DNA from: Lentibacillus halodurans
GTDB taxonomy: Bacteria; Bacillota; Bacilli; Bacillales; Amphibacillaceae
Assembly (NCBI RefSeq): GCF_900112045.1
Contig: NZ_FOJW01000005.1
Location: 62,001 to 126,000, forward strand
DNA length: 64,000 bases
Direction of reading: 5' to 3'
Of this stretch, positions 17,133 to 25,223 are shown piece by piece. How positions within the stretch are numbered: position 1 is the stretch's first letter; every line of letters starts with the position of its first letter. The notes below the pieces were generated by a model, which ran no database searches, was not told the origin of the DNA, and was given only the letters and a program-made list of their open reading frames with translations. The position numbers and the translations under genes are program-made.

Positions 17133-18176
17133 TCACACTTGAGAGGGTTTTACAACACATTTCAGTCCTTCCTTGGCAAGAGCTGTTTGAAATGCTTTGT
17201 CTGTCTTCTCCAGTGGGAATGTGTGCGTGATAAAGGCTGAAAAATCGAGCAATCCATTGTCAATCCACTTAACGGCTTCCATATGGAGCTGACGCGGTGC
17301 ACCGTGTGTTCCGACGAGTTTCAATTGCTTATAAATAATATGGTTCGTATTGATTGGATTTTCTGTCACCGGTTTGATCCCTGCAAAATAAAGGACCTTT
17401 CCGGTTGTTTTTGCAATTTCAAGTGATTCCCGCTGTACTAGGGCAGAAGGTGCTGTGACAATGACTGTATCGGCTCCTAGGCCGTTTGTTTCGTCGCTGA
17501 TTCTTTCTGCAGTATCCGTTAGAGATGGATCAATCACCACATCGGCACCGCATTCCTTTGCTTTATGCTGTCGTGCTGCGGATCGCTGGACGGCAATCAC
17601 ATTGGCAGCCCCCATTCTTTTTAATGCGGCAATATACATACACCCGATAGCACCTGCCCCATAGACAACAGCCGTTTCCCCCGGCTTGGCATCCACTTCC
17701 TCAAGTCCGCTCAGCACACATGAAAATGGTTCTGATAAACTGGCAAGCTCGTAGGATGTTGTATCGGCGATTTTTTGGATAGATCCATTTTGCACAAATT
17801 GTTTTGGCAGGACAACATATTCGGCAAAGCCGCCATCAACCTGATATCCCATTGAATGTCCTTTTACGCAATGGTGTCCCATGTTTTGCTGGCAATAAAT
17901 GCATTCACCGCATGGGATATGGGCTCCAAGGGTTACCCGATCGCCAGGTTTGAACCGGTTCACATGATCACCTGTGTCAACTACTTCACCGGCAATTTCA
18001 TGACCGATCACACGCGGATAATGAATACGATCGTCACCATGGTTATAAATCCGGAGATCTGATCCGCATACACCGATTGCGTGAACCTTTAGTAATATTT
18101 CGTCCAGATTAATGGCCGGATAGGAACGTTCCTGTAATTCCAGTTGCTGTTTTCCTGTAAGAACAGCTGCATGCAT
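17133..18176 (-). CDS. zinc-dependent polyol dehydrogenase, sorbitol/L-iditol dehydrogenase-like
   Basis: A 347-residue medium-chain dehydrogenase with catalytic zinc residues in GVCGSDLRIYNHGD (Cys near 37) and IGHEIAGEV, structural cysteines in CGECIYCQQNMGHHC (about 92-106), and nucleotide-binding VVYGAGAIGCM near 170. It is the second gene of a two-gene operon, 19 bp after the GlpD-like gene and under the same operator. It probably oxidises a free or phosphorylated polyol, or a deoxy-polyol, made or imported by the neighbouring system. It is clearly a different paralog from the dehydrogenases at 12923 and 14915. Confidence 0.87.
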   Translation of the reverse strand: MHAAVLTGKQQLELQERSYPAINLDEILLKVHAIGVCGSDLRIYNHGDDRIHYPRVIGHEIAGEVVDTGDHVNRFKPGDRVTLGAHIPCGECIYCQQNMGHHCVKGHSMGYQVDGGFAEYVVLPKQFVQNGSIQKIADTTSYELASLSEPFSCVLSGLEEVDAKPGETAVVYGAGAIGCMYIAALKRMGAANVIAVQRSAARQHKAKECGADVVIDPSLTDTAERISDETNGLGADTVIVTAPSALVQRESLEIAKTTGKVLYFAGIKPVTENPINTNHIIYKQLKLVGTHGAPRQLHMEAVKWIDNGLLDFSAFITHTFPLEKTDKAFQTALAKEGLKCVVKPSQV

Positions 18177-18195
18177 AAATTTCCCCCCTTAAAGT

Positions 18196-19851
18196 CTATT
18201 CACCTTCAGCAAATGTTAATGCTTTTTCTGTAAGATATTGGATATGTGCGGTTTGTTTTTTCGTCGTTTGCTCATCCCATTGAAGGGCTGCTTTCATTTC
18301 GTTGGTTGCCGTATTCATTGTCCGTTTCACTTTATCAAGATCGAATAGCAGATAACTTGTTCGGCGATCATAAAAATCAGCAAGCGTTGCAGCCATTTCA
18401 TGCTCAACCGTATATCGTATCTCAGCAGCAATATTGCGTAGTTCATCGTCGTCAAACCGGTCATCATAATCCATGATCTGTTTTAAAAGTTCTTCGGTAT
18501 TTGTACCATATCGCAAAACAAATTCATTGATGACATTTTTAGTTAATTGTAAGTGACTGTATTGCTCATGCAACTGGTTGACAAGTGCTGCCAGATCTTG
18601 TTCTGAAGCGAAATGACCGCCAGATAGTTTAACGTGATCAGTATTTGAGGAAGTTGGTTTCTGATTATCCCGCTTTTCAATATACTGGAGCACGCGTTCC
18701 GCCATTTTCCGGTAGCCGGTCAATTTTCCCCCTGCAATGGTTATGAGCCCGCTGTCCGATTCAAAAATTTCATCATGACGTGAAAGTTCGGACGGGGCAT
18801 CGTCATCTTTTCCGATAAGTGGCCGGATACCTGCCCAGCTGGATGTGACATCATCAATGCTTAAATCAAGTGACGGAAAGATATCATGCAGACAGCCAAG
18901 CAAATAGTTGACTTCAGATTTATGAACATGAATATCGTCCATATTTTCGTTGTAAATCGTTTCCGTTGATCCGACATATGTTTTGTCATCTTTAGGAATG
19001 ACCGCAATCATACGCCCTTTGTGCTGGAAGTAAATAGATGATGCAACAGGTAATGATTGATAGCTAAAGACAATATGAATTCCTTTGGCATGTACCATAT
19101 ATTTTCCGTTGATCGGGCGGTCTTTCTGCCGGACTTTATCCACCCACGGCCCAGCCGCATTGACAATATGCGCGGCCTTGATGGTAAATGTTCGTTCGTC
19201 AACATGATCTCTTGCCACGACACCTTTCACCTGGTTATGCTCATCCTGAAGAAAATCGGTCATTTCGGCATAATTGAGGATAGAAGCTCCTTTTTCGGCG
19301 GCTGTTTTGGCTGCTTCCAGTGTCAACCGGCTGTCATCTGTACGATATTCTACATATATGCCGCTCCCCTTAATGGTTTTCGGATTAAATAATGGCTCAT
19401 GCTTCAAGGTTTTTCGTTTACTATAGATTTTATGGCGTTCTTCTTTTCGCACGCCGGCAAGGCGGTCATATAAGGTAAGCCCGGCTTTTAATGTGGCTAA
19501 GTTGTATGATTCTTTTTTGATAATCGGAAAGTTCATGTTAATTGGATACACGAGATGGCGTGCATTATTATAAACAATCGCCCGTTCGCGACCTGTTTCT
19601 TTTACAACCGGGAAATCAAATTTTTGCAGATACTTCAGTCCCCCATGAATTAATTTTCCGGAGCGGCTGCTTGTTCCGGATGCAAAATCCTTTCGTTCAA
19701 TCAGTGCAATCTTCAGACCCCGAGTGGCGGCATCCAATGCAATTCCGTTTCCGGTGATGCCTCCCCCAATAACCAATACATCAAAATAGTCATTTTCCAG
19801 TTCGTTTACGATAGAGGCACGATTTAAAGAAGAAAATATTCTGCTGCCCAT
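18196..19851 (-). CDS. FAD-dependent glycerol-3-phosphate dehydrogenase family protein (GlpD-like)
   Basis: A 551-residue flavoprotein of the usual GlpD length. The FAD-binding dinucleotide motif is DVLVIGGGITGNGIALDAA (about residues 24-42), followed by the GlpD signature ASGTSSRSGKLIHGGLKYL; a second block (AGPWVDKVR) and WAGIRPLIG also match. GlpD proteins pass electrons from glycerol 3-phosphate to menaquinone. The Brucella enzyme EryB, which oxidises erythritol phosphate, is a homolog and is likewise encoded with a SorC-family regulator. No glycerol facilitator or kinase is beside it, and its operator is shared with a polyol PTS. A polyol-phosphate substrate other than glycerol 3-phosphate is therefore plausible. 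Confidence 0.87.
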   Translation of the reverse strand: MGSRIFSSLNRASIVNELENDYFDVLVIGGGITGNGIALDAATRGLKIALIERKDFASGTSSRSGKLIHGGLKYLQKFDFPVVKETGRERAIVYNNARHLVYPINMNFPIIKKESYNLATLKAGLTLYDRLAGVRKEERHKIYSKRKTLKHEPLFNPKTIKGSGIYVEYRTDDSRLTLEAAKTAAEKGASILNYAEMTDFLQDEHNQVKGVVARDHVDERTFTIKAAHIVNAAGPWVDKVRQKDRPINGKYMVHAKGIHIVFSYQSLPVASSIYFQHKGRMIAVIPKDDKTYVGSTETIYNENMDDIHVHKSEVNYLLGCLHDIFPSLDLSIDDVTSSWAGIRPLIGKDDDAPSELSRHDEIFESDSGLITIAGGKLTGYRKMAERVLQYIEKRDNQKPTSSNTDHVKLSGGHFASEQDLAALVNQLHEQYSHLQLTKNVINEFVLRYGTNTEELLKQIMDYDDRFDDDELRNIAAEIRYTVEHEMAATLADFYDRRTSYLLFDLDKVKRTMNTATNEMKAALQWDEQTTKKQTAHIQYLTEKALTFAEGE

Positions 19852-19879
19852 ACTTCATCCTCCATTTGAGTGTTTATGT

Positions 19880-19952
19880 TTACAAAAGTAACATAATAAA
19901 TCATTTGTAAAACTTGTAATTTTAGTATATTCCTTTTAAAATATTAAGTCAA
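19880..19952 (-). promoter_or_regulatory. sigma-A promoter with 31-bp operator (site 2)
   Basis: On the minus strand TTGACT (19947-19952) and TATACT (19924-19929) are 17 bp apart. The operator at 19880-19910 follows downstream: plus-strand halves TTACAAAAGTAAC and ATCATTTGTAA, 31 bp overall. It controls the GlpD-like gene and the zinc dehydrogenase. Confidence 0.82.
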
Positions 19953-20057
19953 TAAAGGGCTTACAATTATTAGTTTAATAGTGTAATCGCTTTCTCTGTT
20001 GATTTTATGGTGATAATATAGTGTATGTTCTTTGACAGAAGTTAGGGGGATTAAACA

Positions 20058-21026
20058 TTGACAATAACCATGAAAGATCGAAATCTGATGGAGAAGGTTT
20101 CCAAACTCTATTATCTTGAGGGATGGACGCAAACCCAGATTTGTAAAAAAGTAGGCTTGTCAAGGCCGATCATATCAAAGTTACTGAAGCAGGCGAAAGA
20201 GAAAAATATCGTTGAAATCTATATTAAAGATGAATCCGTCCATACAGTAGAACTGGAGCGTCTTCTGGAAAAACAGTATAACCTTCAGGAAGCTGTAGTT
20301 GTTTCCGGAGCAAATAAAGGAACGGAAATGGTACGGCGAAATATGGGGCGGGCAGCATCGGGTTATTTGTCAAAAAGATTGAGCCAGATTCAAACATTGG
20401 GAATCTCATGGGGCAAATCTATCTACACATTAGTCGAGGAATTTCAGAGTATTGAATATCCGCACATTCATTTGGTGCCATTAGTTGGCGGTATGGGCCA
20501 GGAATTTGTGGAATATCATTCAAATCAATTATCTTTTCAGCTTGCGCAACAGCTGAATGCCAGTTCTTCTTACCTGTATGCACCTGCAATAGCTGATAAT
20601 GCTGATTTGAAACAAAAAATTGTTCAATCCAAGGATGTGGCGTCCGTACTGGAAGAAGGCAAACAAGTTGATCTTGCAATTGTGGGTGTTGGTGGTATGA
20701 CCCGACAGACAACAGCAATTGAAATGGGCTACCTGCGTGATAAGGATATTGATTCGTTAAAAGAAGCCGGAGCTGAAGGGGATCTTAATTCATCATTTTT
20801 TGATGTCAACGGTCGGGAGGTTAACCATCCGATCAATGATCGAATCATTGGTACCAGTCTTGACGAAATTAAAGAAATCCCAGAGGTAATGGCAATTGCT
20901 GAAGGGAAGCATAAAGTGAACAGTCTGCATATCGCATTGAAGACGGGAATTGTTAACGTGCTGGTTACGGATGATCAAACGGCAGAGGGTTTATTAAGAA
21001 ATTGTTCGAGATATGAACAAATTTAA
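20058..21026 (+). CDS. SorC-family sugar-binding transcriptional regulator (copy 2)
   Basis: A 322-residue paralog of the regulator at 16119. It has near-identical N-terminal wording (KVSKLYYLEGWTQTQICKKVG), the same sugar-binding block GISWGKSIYTLVEE and HLVPLVGGMGQ, and the same C-terminal pattern ending in a DDQTAEGLL-like motif. The TTG at 20058 is favoured because AGGGGGA lies 7 bases upstream; ATG 20070 would be 19 bases away. Unlike copy 1, no 31-bp operator lies before it, so it may be constitutive. It sits between the divergent GlpD-like operon and the glucitol-type PTS operon. Whether the two regulators share operators or sense different ligands is unknown. Confidence 0.9.
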   Translation: MTITMKDRNLMEKVSKLYYLEGWTQTQICKKVGLSRPIISKLLKQAKEKNIVEIYIKDESVHTVELERLLEKQYNLQEAVVVSGANKGTEMVRRNMGRAASGYLSKRLSQIQTLGISWGKSIYTLVEEFQSIEYPHIHLVPLVGGMGQEFVEYHSNQLSFQLAQQLNASSSYLYAPAIADNADLKQKIVQSKDVASVLEEGKQVDLAIVGVGGMTRQTTAIEMGYLRDKDIDSLKEAGAEGDLNSSFFDVNGREVNHPINDRIIGTSLDEIKEIPEVMAIAEGKHKVNSLHIALKTGIVNVLVTDDQTAEGLLRNCSRYEQI

Positions 21027-21044
21027 AAAAGTAAATAAATTATA

Positions 21045-21108
21045 TTGACAATCTATTGGAAGCGTTTTATTATGAATTTACAAAAATAATGAATAATAAC
21101 ATTTGTAA
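21045..21108 (+). promoter_or_regulatory. sigma-A promoter with cre-like site and 31-bp operator (site 3)
   Basis: TTGACA (21045) and TATTAT (21068) are 17 bp apart. The operator spans 21078-21108 with halves TTACAAAAATAAT and AACATTTGTAA. A cre-like sequence, TTGGAAGCGTTTTAT (21056-21070), lies between the -35 and -10 boxes and fits WTGNAANCGNWNNCW at all but one fixed position. The glucitol-type PTS operon is thus probably under both specific repression and CcpA repression. Confidence 0.82.
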
Positions 21109-21123
21109 AGGGAGGGACAAAGA

Positions 21124-21522
21124 ATGTGGGGGACATTTATATTCATATTTACTTCGATATGGGCACTTCAGTTTTTATTGACGCATTTTCAGGTGAAACA
21201 CTATCAATCTGAAATTAAGAAGCTCAGCAACAGGGACAACGGCTTTTTAGGAACTGGTTACTATAAAAAACGTTTCGGTACAGGAGCAATTATTGTGCTT
21301 GTATGTGATGAACATTCTCGTATTACAGATGCCAAGATTATGAAGGGGATTACCGTTTTTGCCAGATTCAGAAATATGAAACAACTGGTTGGCATGAAAC
21401 TGGAAGAAAGCAAATTTGTGGATTTCCTGCCGAAAAAAGAACACCTCGCTCTCACTGGTGCGATTGATATGATAAAGAAAGAAATGAATAAACGAAAGGG
21501 GAATGAAGCATGGATTTCTTGA
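21124..21522 (+). CDS. gutM: GutM-like glucitol operon activator protein
   Basis: A 132-residue protein starting with one hydrophobic segment (MWGTFIFIFTSIWALQFLL), then a soluble GutM-type domain (NGFLGTGYYKKRFGTGAIIVLV). GutM is encoded with glucitol/sorbitol PTS genes in many bacteria and is described as an activator of the E. coli gut operon. A membrane-anchored accessory role to the PTS seems equally possible. The ribosome site is GGGAGGG, and its stop codon overlaps the srlA start by 13 bp. Confidence 0.85.
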   Translation: MWGTFIFIFTSIWALQFLLTHFQVKHYQSEIKKLSNRDNGFLGTGYYKKRFGTGAIIVLVCDEHSRITDAKIMKGITVFARFRNMKQLVGMKLEESKFVDFLPKKEHLALTGAIDMIKKEMNKRKGNEAWIS

Positions 21523-22049
21523 TTAAACTGGCAGAAGGTTTTATCGGCATGTTTCAAGAAGGCGGAGATACATTTATGGGCCTGGTAACCGATATTATTC
21601 CTTTGCTGATTGCTTTGATCACTGCTGTAAACGCTTTAATTAAATTCGTTGGTGAAGAAAGGGTTTTCAGCTTTGCCCAAAAATGTACAAAATATTTTTT
21701 CTTAAGATATACGATTTTCCCATTTTTGGCCGTTTTCTTTTTGACAAATCCGATGTGTTATACGTTCGGCCGTTTCTTGCCTGAAAGTAAAAAACCAGCA
21801 TTTTACGATTCGACCGTATCATTTGTTCATCCGGTTACAGGACTTTTTCCGCACGCGAACCCGGCTGAATTATTCGTCTATACAGGTGTAGCAGCAGGAA
21901 TTACGGAGCTTGGATTGTCTACTGGGCCATTGGCATTGCGCTTCCTGCTTGTAGGTATTGTGGTTATGCTGTTAAGGGGCGTTGTGACAGAATTTATTAC
22001 AGCGCGAATGATTAAAAATAAACAGCAGGCTGAAGATATTGCGGCATAA
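21510..22049 (+). CDS. srlA: PTS glucitol/sorbitol-type permease subunit IIC (SrlA)
   Basis: A 179-residue membrane protein matching SrlA/GutA in size and in the block FFLTNPMCYTFGRFLPE (about residues 72-88), followed by FVHPVTGLFPHANPAELF. It is the smaller of the two membrane subunits of the glucitol-type permease. It is translationally coupled to gutM and lies 26 bp before srlE. The known substrate of the family is D-glucitol; related systems in Firmicutes take other polyols, so the cargo here is inferred from the associated enzymes. Confidence 0.92.
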   Translation: MDFLIKLAEGFIGMFQEGGDTFMGLVTDIIPLLIALITAVNALIKFVGEERVFSFAQKCTKYFFLRYTIFPFLAVFFLTNPMCYTFGRFLPESKKPAFYDSTVSFVHPVTGLFPHANPAELFVYTGVAAGITELGLSTGPLALRFLLVGIVVMLLRGVVTEFITARMIKNKQQAEDIAA

Positions 22050-22075
22050 GACTAAGCTGGTAAGGAGGATTTTAC

Positions 22076-23131
22076 ATGAGTGACTATCGTGCAGTAAAGG
22101 TAACAAAGGGTTCCTCAGGTTGGGGAGGACCGCTTATAATTCATCCAAATGACGAAAAAAAATATATTGTTTCAGTAACCGGCGGCGGCATTCATCCGGT
22201 TGCACAGGAAATAGCAGACAAGAGTGGCGGTATTGCGATTGACGGATTTGAGAAATCAGTTGAAAAAGAAAAAATGGCCTGCGCTGTCATTAATTGCGGT
22301 GGTACGGCCAGGAGTGGTGTCTATCCGAAAATGGGCATACTGACGGTAAATGTATTCAGCAATTCGCCATCAGGCCCCCTTGCGAAATTTATCAAGGAAA
22401 CGAATTTTGTATCAGGTGTTGCAGCAGAAAACGTTGAACAAGCCGACAGTTCTTCAGAGGAAAGTCATCCGGAAGTAAAGTCTAATGAACAGGAAAATCA
22501 TACGTCATTACTGGATAAAGATGTTGCCAAACAGAAAAAAGAACAGGCAAAAGAGTCGGTAGCTGCACAGGAAGCAGGAAATGGCAGGAAAAAGAATCCG
22601 GTTAACCGAGTCATTGAAGTGCTTGGTGATAAGGTTGGGAATGTGGTCAGCACCTTTTTCCAGGCTGGCAGGGATACCATTGAAACCGTTATCAAGAACA
22701 TTTTGCCGTTTATGGCGTTTGTCAGTGTATTAATGGGCATTATCAATTATACGGGAATCGGTGATTGGATTGCGAACACAGTAACACCATTGGCGACATC
22801 CCTGATTGGGATGCTGATTCTGTCTTTAATTTGTTCAATACCGGTTATTTCACCATTGCTTGCGCCGGGAGCTGTTATCGCTCAAGTTGTTGGTGTATTG
22901 ATCGGGGTTGAAGTCGGAAAAGGAAATATCCCGCCACAAATGACATTGCCGGCATTATTTGCTATTAACCCGCAAGTAGGGACAGATTTTGTTCCGGTTG
23001 GGCTGACACTTGGGGAAGCAAAACCGGAAACAATTGAAGTAGGTGTTCCGGCTGTTCTTTTCTCAAGGTTAGTGACAGGTCCTGCAGCAGTTGTCATTGC
23101 TTACTTCGCGAGTTTTGGTCTTTATAGTTAA
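22076..23131 (+). CDS. srlE: PTS glucitol/sorbitol-type subunit IIBC (SrlE)
   Basis: A 351-residue fusion. The N-terminal IIB domain (about 1-125) begins [16 protein letters not shown] and carries the probable phosphocysteine in [14 protein letters not shown] charged Glu/Lys-rich linker (about 125-180) joins it to a membrane IIC segment (about 205-351; [39 protein letters not shown]). This is the standard SrlE layout; the linker is longer than in E. coli. Together with SrlA and SrlB it phosphorylates a polyol during entry. The gene ends the operon and a hairpin follows. Confidence 0.92.
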   Translation: MSDYRAVKVTKGSSGWGGPLIIHPNDEKKYIVSVTGGGIHPVAQEIADKSGGIAIDGFEKSVEKEKMACAVINCGGTARSGVYPKMGILTVNVFSNSPSGPLAKFIKETNFVSGVAAENVEQADSSSEESHPEVKSNEQENHTSLLDKDVAKQKKEQAKESVAAQEAGNGRKKNPVNRVIEVLGDKVGNVVSTFFQAGRDTIETVIKNILPFMAFVSVLMGIINYTGIGDWIANTVTPLATSLIGMLILSLICSIPVISPLLAPGAVIAQVVGVLIGVEVGKGNIPPQMTLPALFAINPQVGTDFVPVGLTLGEAKPETIEVGVPAVLFSRLVTGPAAVVIAYFASFGLYS

Positions 23132-23138
23132 TATTGCG

Positions 23139-23166
23139 ATGCCCTCTTTTGCAAGAGAGGGTATCA
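23139..23166 (+). terminator. hairpin after srlE
   Basis: GATGCCCTCTT pairs with AAGAGAGGGTATC-type sequence across a 4-6 nt loop. It is T-rich only after some spacing, so it is a weak terminator or a transcript-stabilising hairpin before the srlB promoter. Confidence 0.55.
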
Positions 23167-23168
23167 AA

Positions 23169-23211
23169 TTGCAAATCTTTTTACTTATGTTACAATAAAG
23201 AACAAATGTAA
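23169..23211 (+). promoter_or_regulatory. probable promoter overlapping 31-bp operator (site 4)
   Basis: The operator at 23181-23211 has left half TTACTTATGTTAC and right half AACAAATGTAA. A possible promoter, TTGCAA at 23169 and TACAAT at 23191 (16-bp gap), overlaps it. srlB and the SAF-domain gene therefore seem to have their own regulated promoter, separate from gutM-srlA-srlE. Confidence 0.7.
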
Positions 23212-23239
23212 AAAATAAATCGCAATGGAGGAAAACAAC

Positions 23240-23611
23240 ATGACAAATACCTATTATAACGTTAATGTCGTCGAGATTGGTTCTGACGCTTCGTTAATGC
23301 TCGAAGAAAAGATGGTTATCTTGTTTAATAATACCGTCCCTGAAGATCTGAGGAGCATTGCCTTTGTACATGATGGCGGTGAATTGACTGATGAAATAAA
23401 AGCAGGCGATCAGTTGGTCATTGATGGGGACACTTTTGACATTTTATTTGTTGGAGATAAAGTGAATGAAACAATGAGAGATCTGGGCCACGCTACGTTC
23501 CATTTTAACGGGGAAACCATTTCTGATTTGCCTGGCACGGTATGTCTTGAAGACAAGTCAATTCCGCAGATCAGTGAAAACTCAACCATTTCATTTAACA
23601 GACCAAGATAA
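23240..23611 (+). CDS. srlB: PTS glucitol/sorbitol-type subunit IIA (SrlB)
   Basis: A 123-residue IIA protein, the same length as E. coli SrlB. The likely phospho-histidine lies in SIAFVHDGGELTDEI (about residue 44), and VGDKVNETMRDLGHATFHFNG around residue 78 is the family core. The start is ATG 23240 with TGGAGG 8-10 bases upstream; the longer frame from 23225 begins inside that ribosome site. It completes the glucitol-type PTS but sits behind its own operator, in a pair with the SAF-domain oxidoreductase 22 bp downstream. Confidence 0.92.
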   Translation: MTNTYYNVNVVEIGSDASLMLEEKMVILFNNTVPEDLRSIAFVHDGGELTDEIKAGDQLVIDGDTFDILFVGDKVNETMRDLGHATFHFNGETISDLPGTVCLEDKSIPQISENSTISFNRPR

Positions 23612-23633
23612 AAACAATAAGGAGTGAGTCATC

Positions 23634-24920
23634 ATGTTAGGAATTAACAGAAAACTAGCGAACCTGGAGGATAAAGGATCATATATTAAGGTCGGGCTTG
23701 TCGGTGCGGGGCAAATGGGAAGAGGAATGATTTCCCAGATTGAAAGCATGAAAGGCATGCGTGTTGTAATCACAGCTGATCTGGCGATTAATAATGTGGA
23801 CAATGCTTATAAAAATGCCGGGATAAACGAATCAGATATCAACGTTACGGATGATTTGAAAGCGGCTCGTGAAGCGGTCTTGCAGGATCAGGTAGTAGCC
23901 ACCAAAGACAGCAAACTGGTGACAGCATTGCCGGAAGTGGATGTTGTTGTGGATGCGACGGGAGTTCCGGATATTGGTGCTCAAATTGCCTGGGACAGTA
24001 TTCTGAACAACAAACATATTGTCATGCTCAATGTGGAGGCCGATGTTACGGTTGGGCCGCTATTGAAAAAAATGGCTGATTCCAGTGGTGTTGTTTACAC
24101 AGGTTCTGCCGGTGATGAGCCAGGTGCGATTATGGAATTATATGATTTTGCCGATGCCATGGGTTTTGAAGTTGTTGCATTAGGTAAAGGGAAAAATAAT
24201 CCATTGAATCTTGAATCAAATCCGGATGTTACTGCTGAAGAAGCAAAGGCGAAAGGATCCAGTCCAAAAATGCTTGCATCATTCCAGGACGGAACGAAAA
24301 CAATGGTTGAAATGAACGCTGTAGCCAATGCAACCGGATTTGCGCCAGACCAGCCAGGCATGCACGGTTTTGAGGGCAAAGTGGCGGATCTCCCTGGTAT
24401 TTTCATAGAAAAAGAAAAAGGCGGAAAGCTGAATCACCGAAAAGTGGTCGATTTTGTCAACGGGGTAGCGCCGGGTGTATTCGCGATCATTGCGTCGGAT
24501 AAAGATGAAGTAAATGCAGAAATGAAGTATTTGAAAATGGGTGATGGACCTAATTATGTACTGTATCGGCCATACCACCTGACAAGTCTGGAAACACCGC
24601 TGTCGATTGCAAAAGCGTACTTTGACGAAGAACCGACAATTGCGCCTCATTATGGCTTGCGGGGTGAAACGGTGGCTATTGCGAAAAAAGACTTGTATGA
24701 GGGGGATTATTTGGACGGAATCGGTGGCTATTCGGTTTATGGCAAGTTACTGAAAGCTGATGAAGCAAAGGCAGATAAAGCTTTGCCGATCGGACTGGTT
24801 GATCGCAATATCAAATTAACCAAAGCAGTCAAGCAAGGTGACGTTATCACCTATGACGCTGTCGAACAAACAAAAGAATCGACTATCTGGAAATTAAGGG
24901 CATTGCAGGATAAGAGTTAA
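23634..24920 (+). CDS. homoserine dehydrogenase-like oxidoreductase with C-terminal SAF domain (COG4091, DRL-like)
   Basis: A 428-residue NAD(P)-dependent oxidoreductase. The Rossmann motif VGLVGAGQMGRGM is at about residues 20-32 and the substrate-domain block GSAGDEPGAIMELYDF near 155. A C-terminal SAF-type segment (about 345-420) reads PIGLVDRNIKLTKAVKQGDV. This layout is COG4091, the family that includes the Brucella DXR-like enzyme DRL, which interconverts 1-deoxy-xylulose 5-phosphate and 2-C-methyl-erythritol 4-phosphate. The family is broad, so that reaction is inference here. Pairing with srlB suggests it acts on the PTS product. It has a TAAGGAGTGAG ribosome site and ends about 170 bp before a terminator. 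Confidence 0.85.
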   Translation: MLGINRKLANLEDKGSYIKVGLVGAGQMGRGMISQIESMKGMRVVITADLAINNVDNAYKNAGINESDINVTDDLKAAREAVLQDQVVATKDSKLVTALPEVDVVVDATGVPDIGAQIAWDSILNNKHIVMLNVEADVTVGPLLKKMADSSGVVYTGSAGDEPGAIMELYDFADAMGFEVVALGKGKNNPLNLESNPDVTAEEAKAKGSSPKMLASFQDGTKTMVEMNAVANATGFAPDQPGMHGFEGKVADLPGIFIEKEKGGKLNHRKVVDFVNGVAPGVFAIIASDKDEVNAEMKYLKMGDGPNYVLYRPYHLTSLETPLSIAKAYFDEEPTIAPHYGLRGETVAIAKKDLYEGDYLDGIGGYSVYGKLLKADEAKADKALPIGLVDRNIKLTKAVKQGDVITYDAVEQTKESTIWKLRALQDKS

Positions 24921-24927
24921 AGTGGAA

Positions 24928-25055
24928 TCGACCGGCTAGCCATGTACGGAATAGACTGCACTGAAGGAGATAAAGGAACCAAGACGACCGTTGGAAGTCG
25001 ATGTTGACTTATCGTATAGGTGAGGAAGTTTTGCTAGTCGCTGGATATGGTTTTA
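24928..25055 (+). other. possible structured RNA in the 303-bp gap after the SAF-domain gene
   Basis: No gene is visible in this stretch. CGGCTAGC near 24934 can pair with GCTAGTCG near 25036 (8 bp, one G-T pair), enclosing about 95 nt that contain a local hairpin AAGTC/GACTT. This could be a folded untranslated RNA or the decayed end of an element; it matches no riboswitch I recognise. The rest of the gap holds a terminator and the next promoter. Confidence 0.25.
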
Positions 25056-25089
25056 AAAGAGAGTGAAATTTAACAAGGTAATTTATAGA

Positions 25090-25117
25090 AGTCTCTGGTT
25101 AATATCAGGGGCTTTTT
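25090..25117 (+). terminator. rho-independent terminator between the SAF-domain gene and the dehydrogenase complex
   Basis: AGTCTCTG pairs with CAGGGGCT (two G-T pairs) over an 8-nt loop, followed by TTTTTCT. It separates the srlB transcript from the E1-E3 operon. Confidence 0.75.
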
Positions 25118-25146
25118 CTAAAGCTTGATTAATAGATTGATTTAAC

Positions 25147-25208
25147 TTGACCCGATCAAGAAAACGGTTTACAATAATTACAAACGTAACAATTAAGAAC
25201 AAATGTAA
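25147..25208 (+). promoter_or_regulatory. sigma-A promoter with 31-bp operator (site 5)
   Basis: TTGACC (25147) and TACAAT (25170) are 17 bp apart; two bases later the operator (25178-25208) has halves TTACAAACGTAAC and AACAAATGTAA. Its right half is identical to sites 1 and 4. This places the whole dehydrogenase complex in the same regulon as the polyol PTS. Confidence 0.85.
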
Positions 25209-25223
25209 AAAGGAGTGATCATA

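Noticed and set aside
18196-19851. Plain glpD for glycerol catabolism
   Set aside because: Not excluded, but the shared operator with polyol PTS genes and lack of glpF/glpK nearby argue against a routine glycerol role, so no symbol was given.
19961-19986. Possible sixth operator (TTACAATT...GTGTAA) before the second SorC gene
   Set aside because: It spans 26 bp rather than 31 and the inner half-site bases do not match.
25158-25173. cre-like sequence GAAAACGGTTTACA in the dehydrogenase complex promoter
   Set aside because: Three mismatches to the fixed cre positions on either strand.
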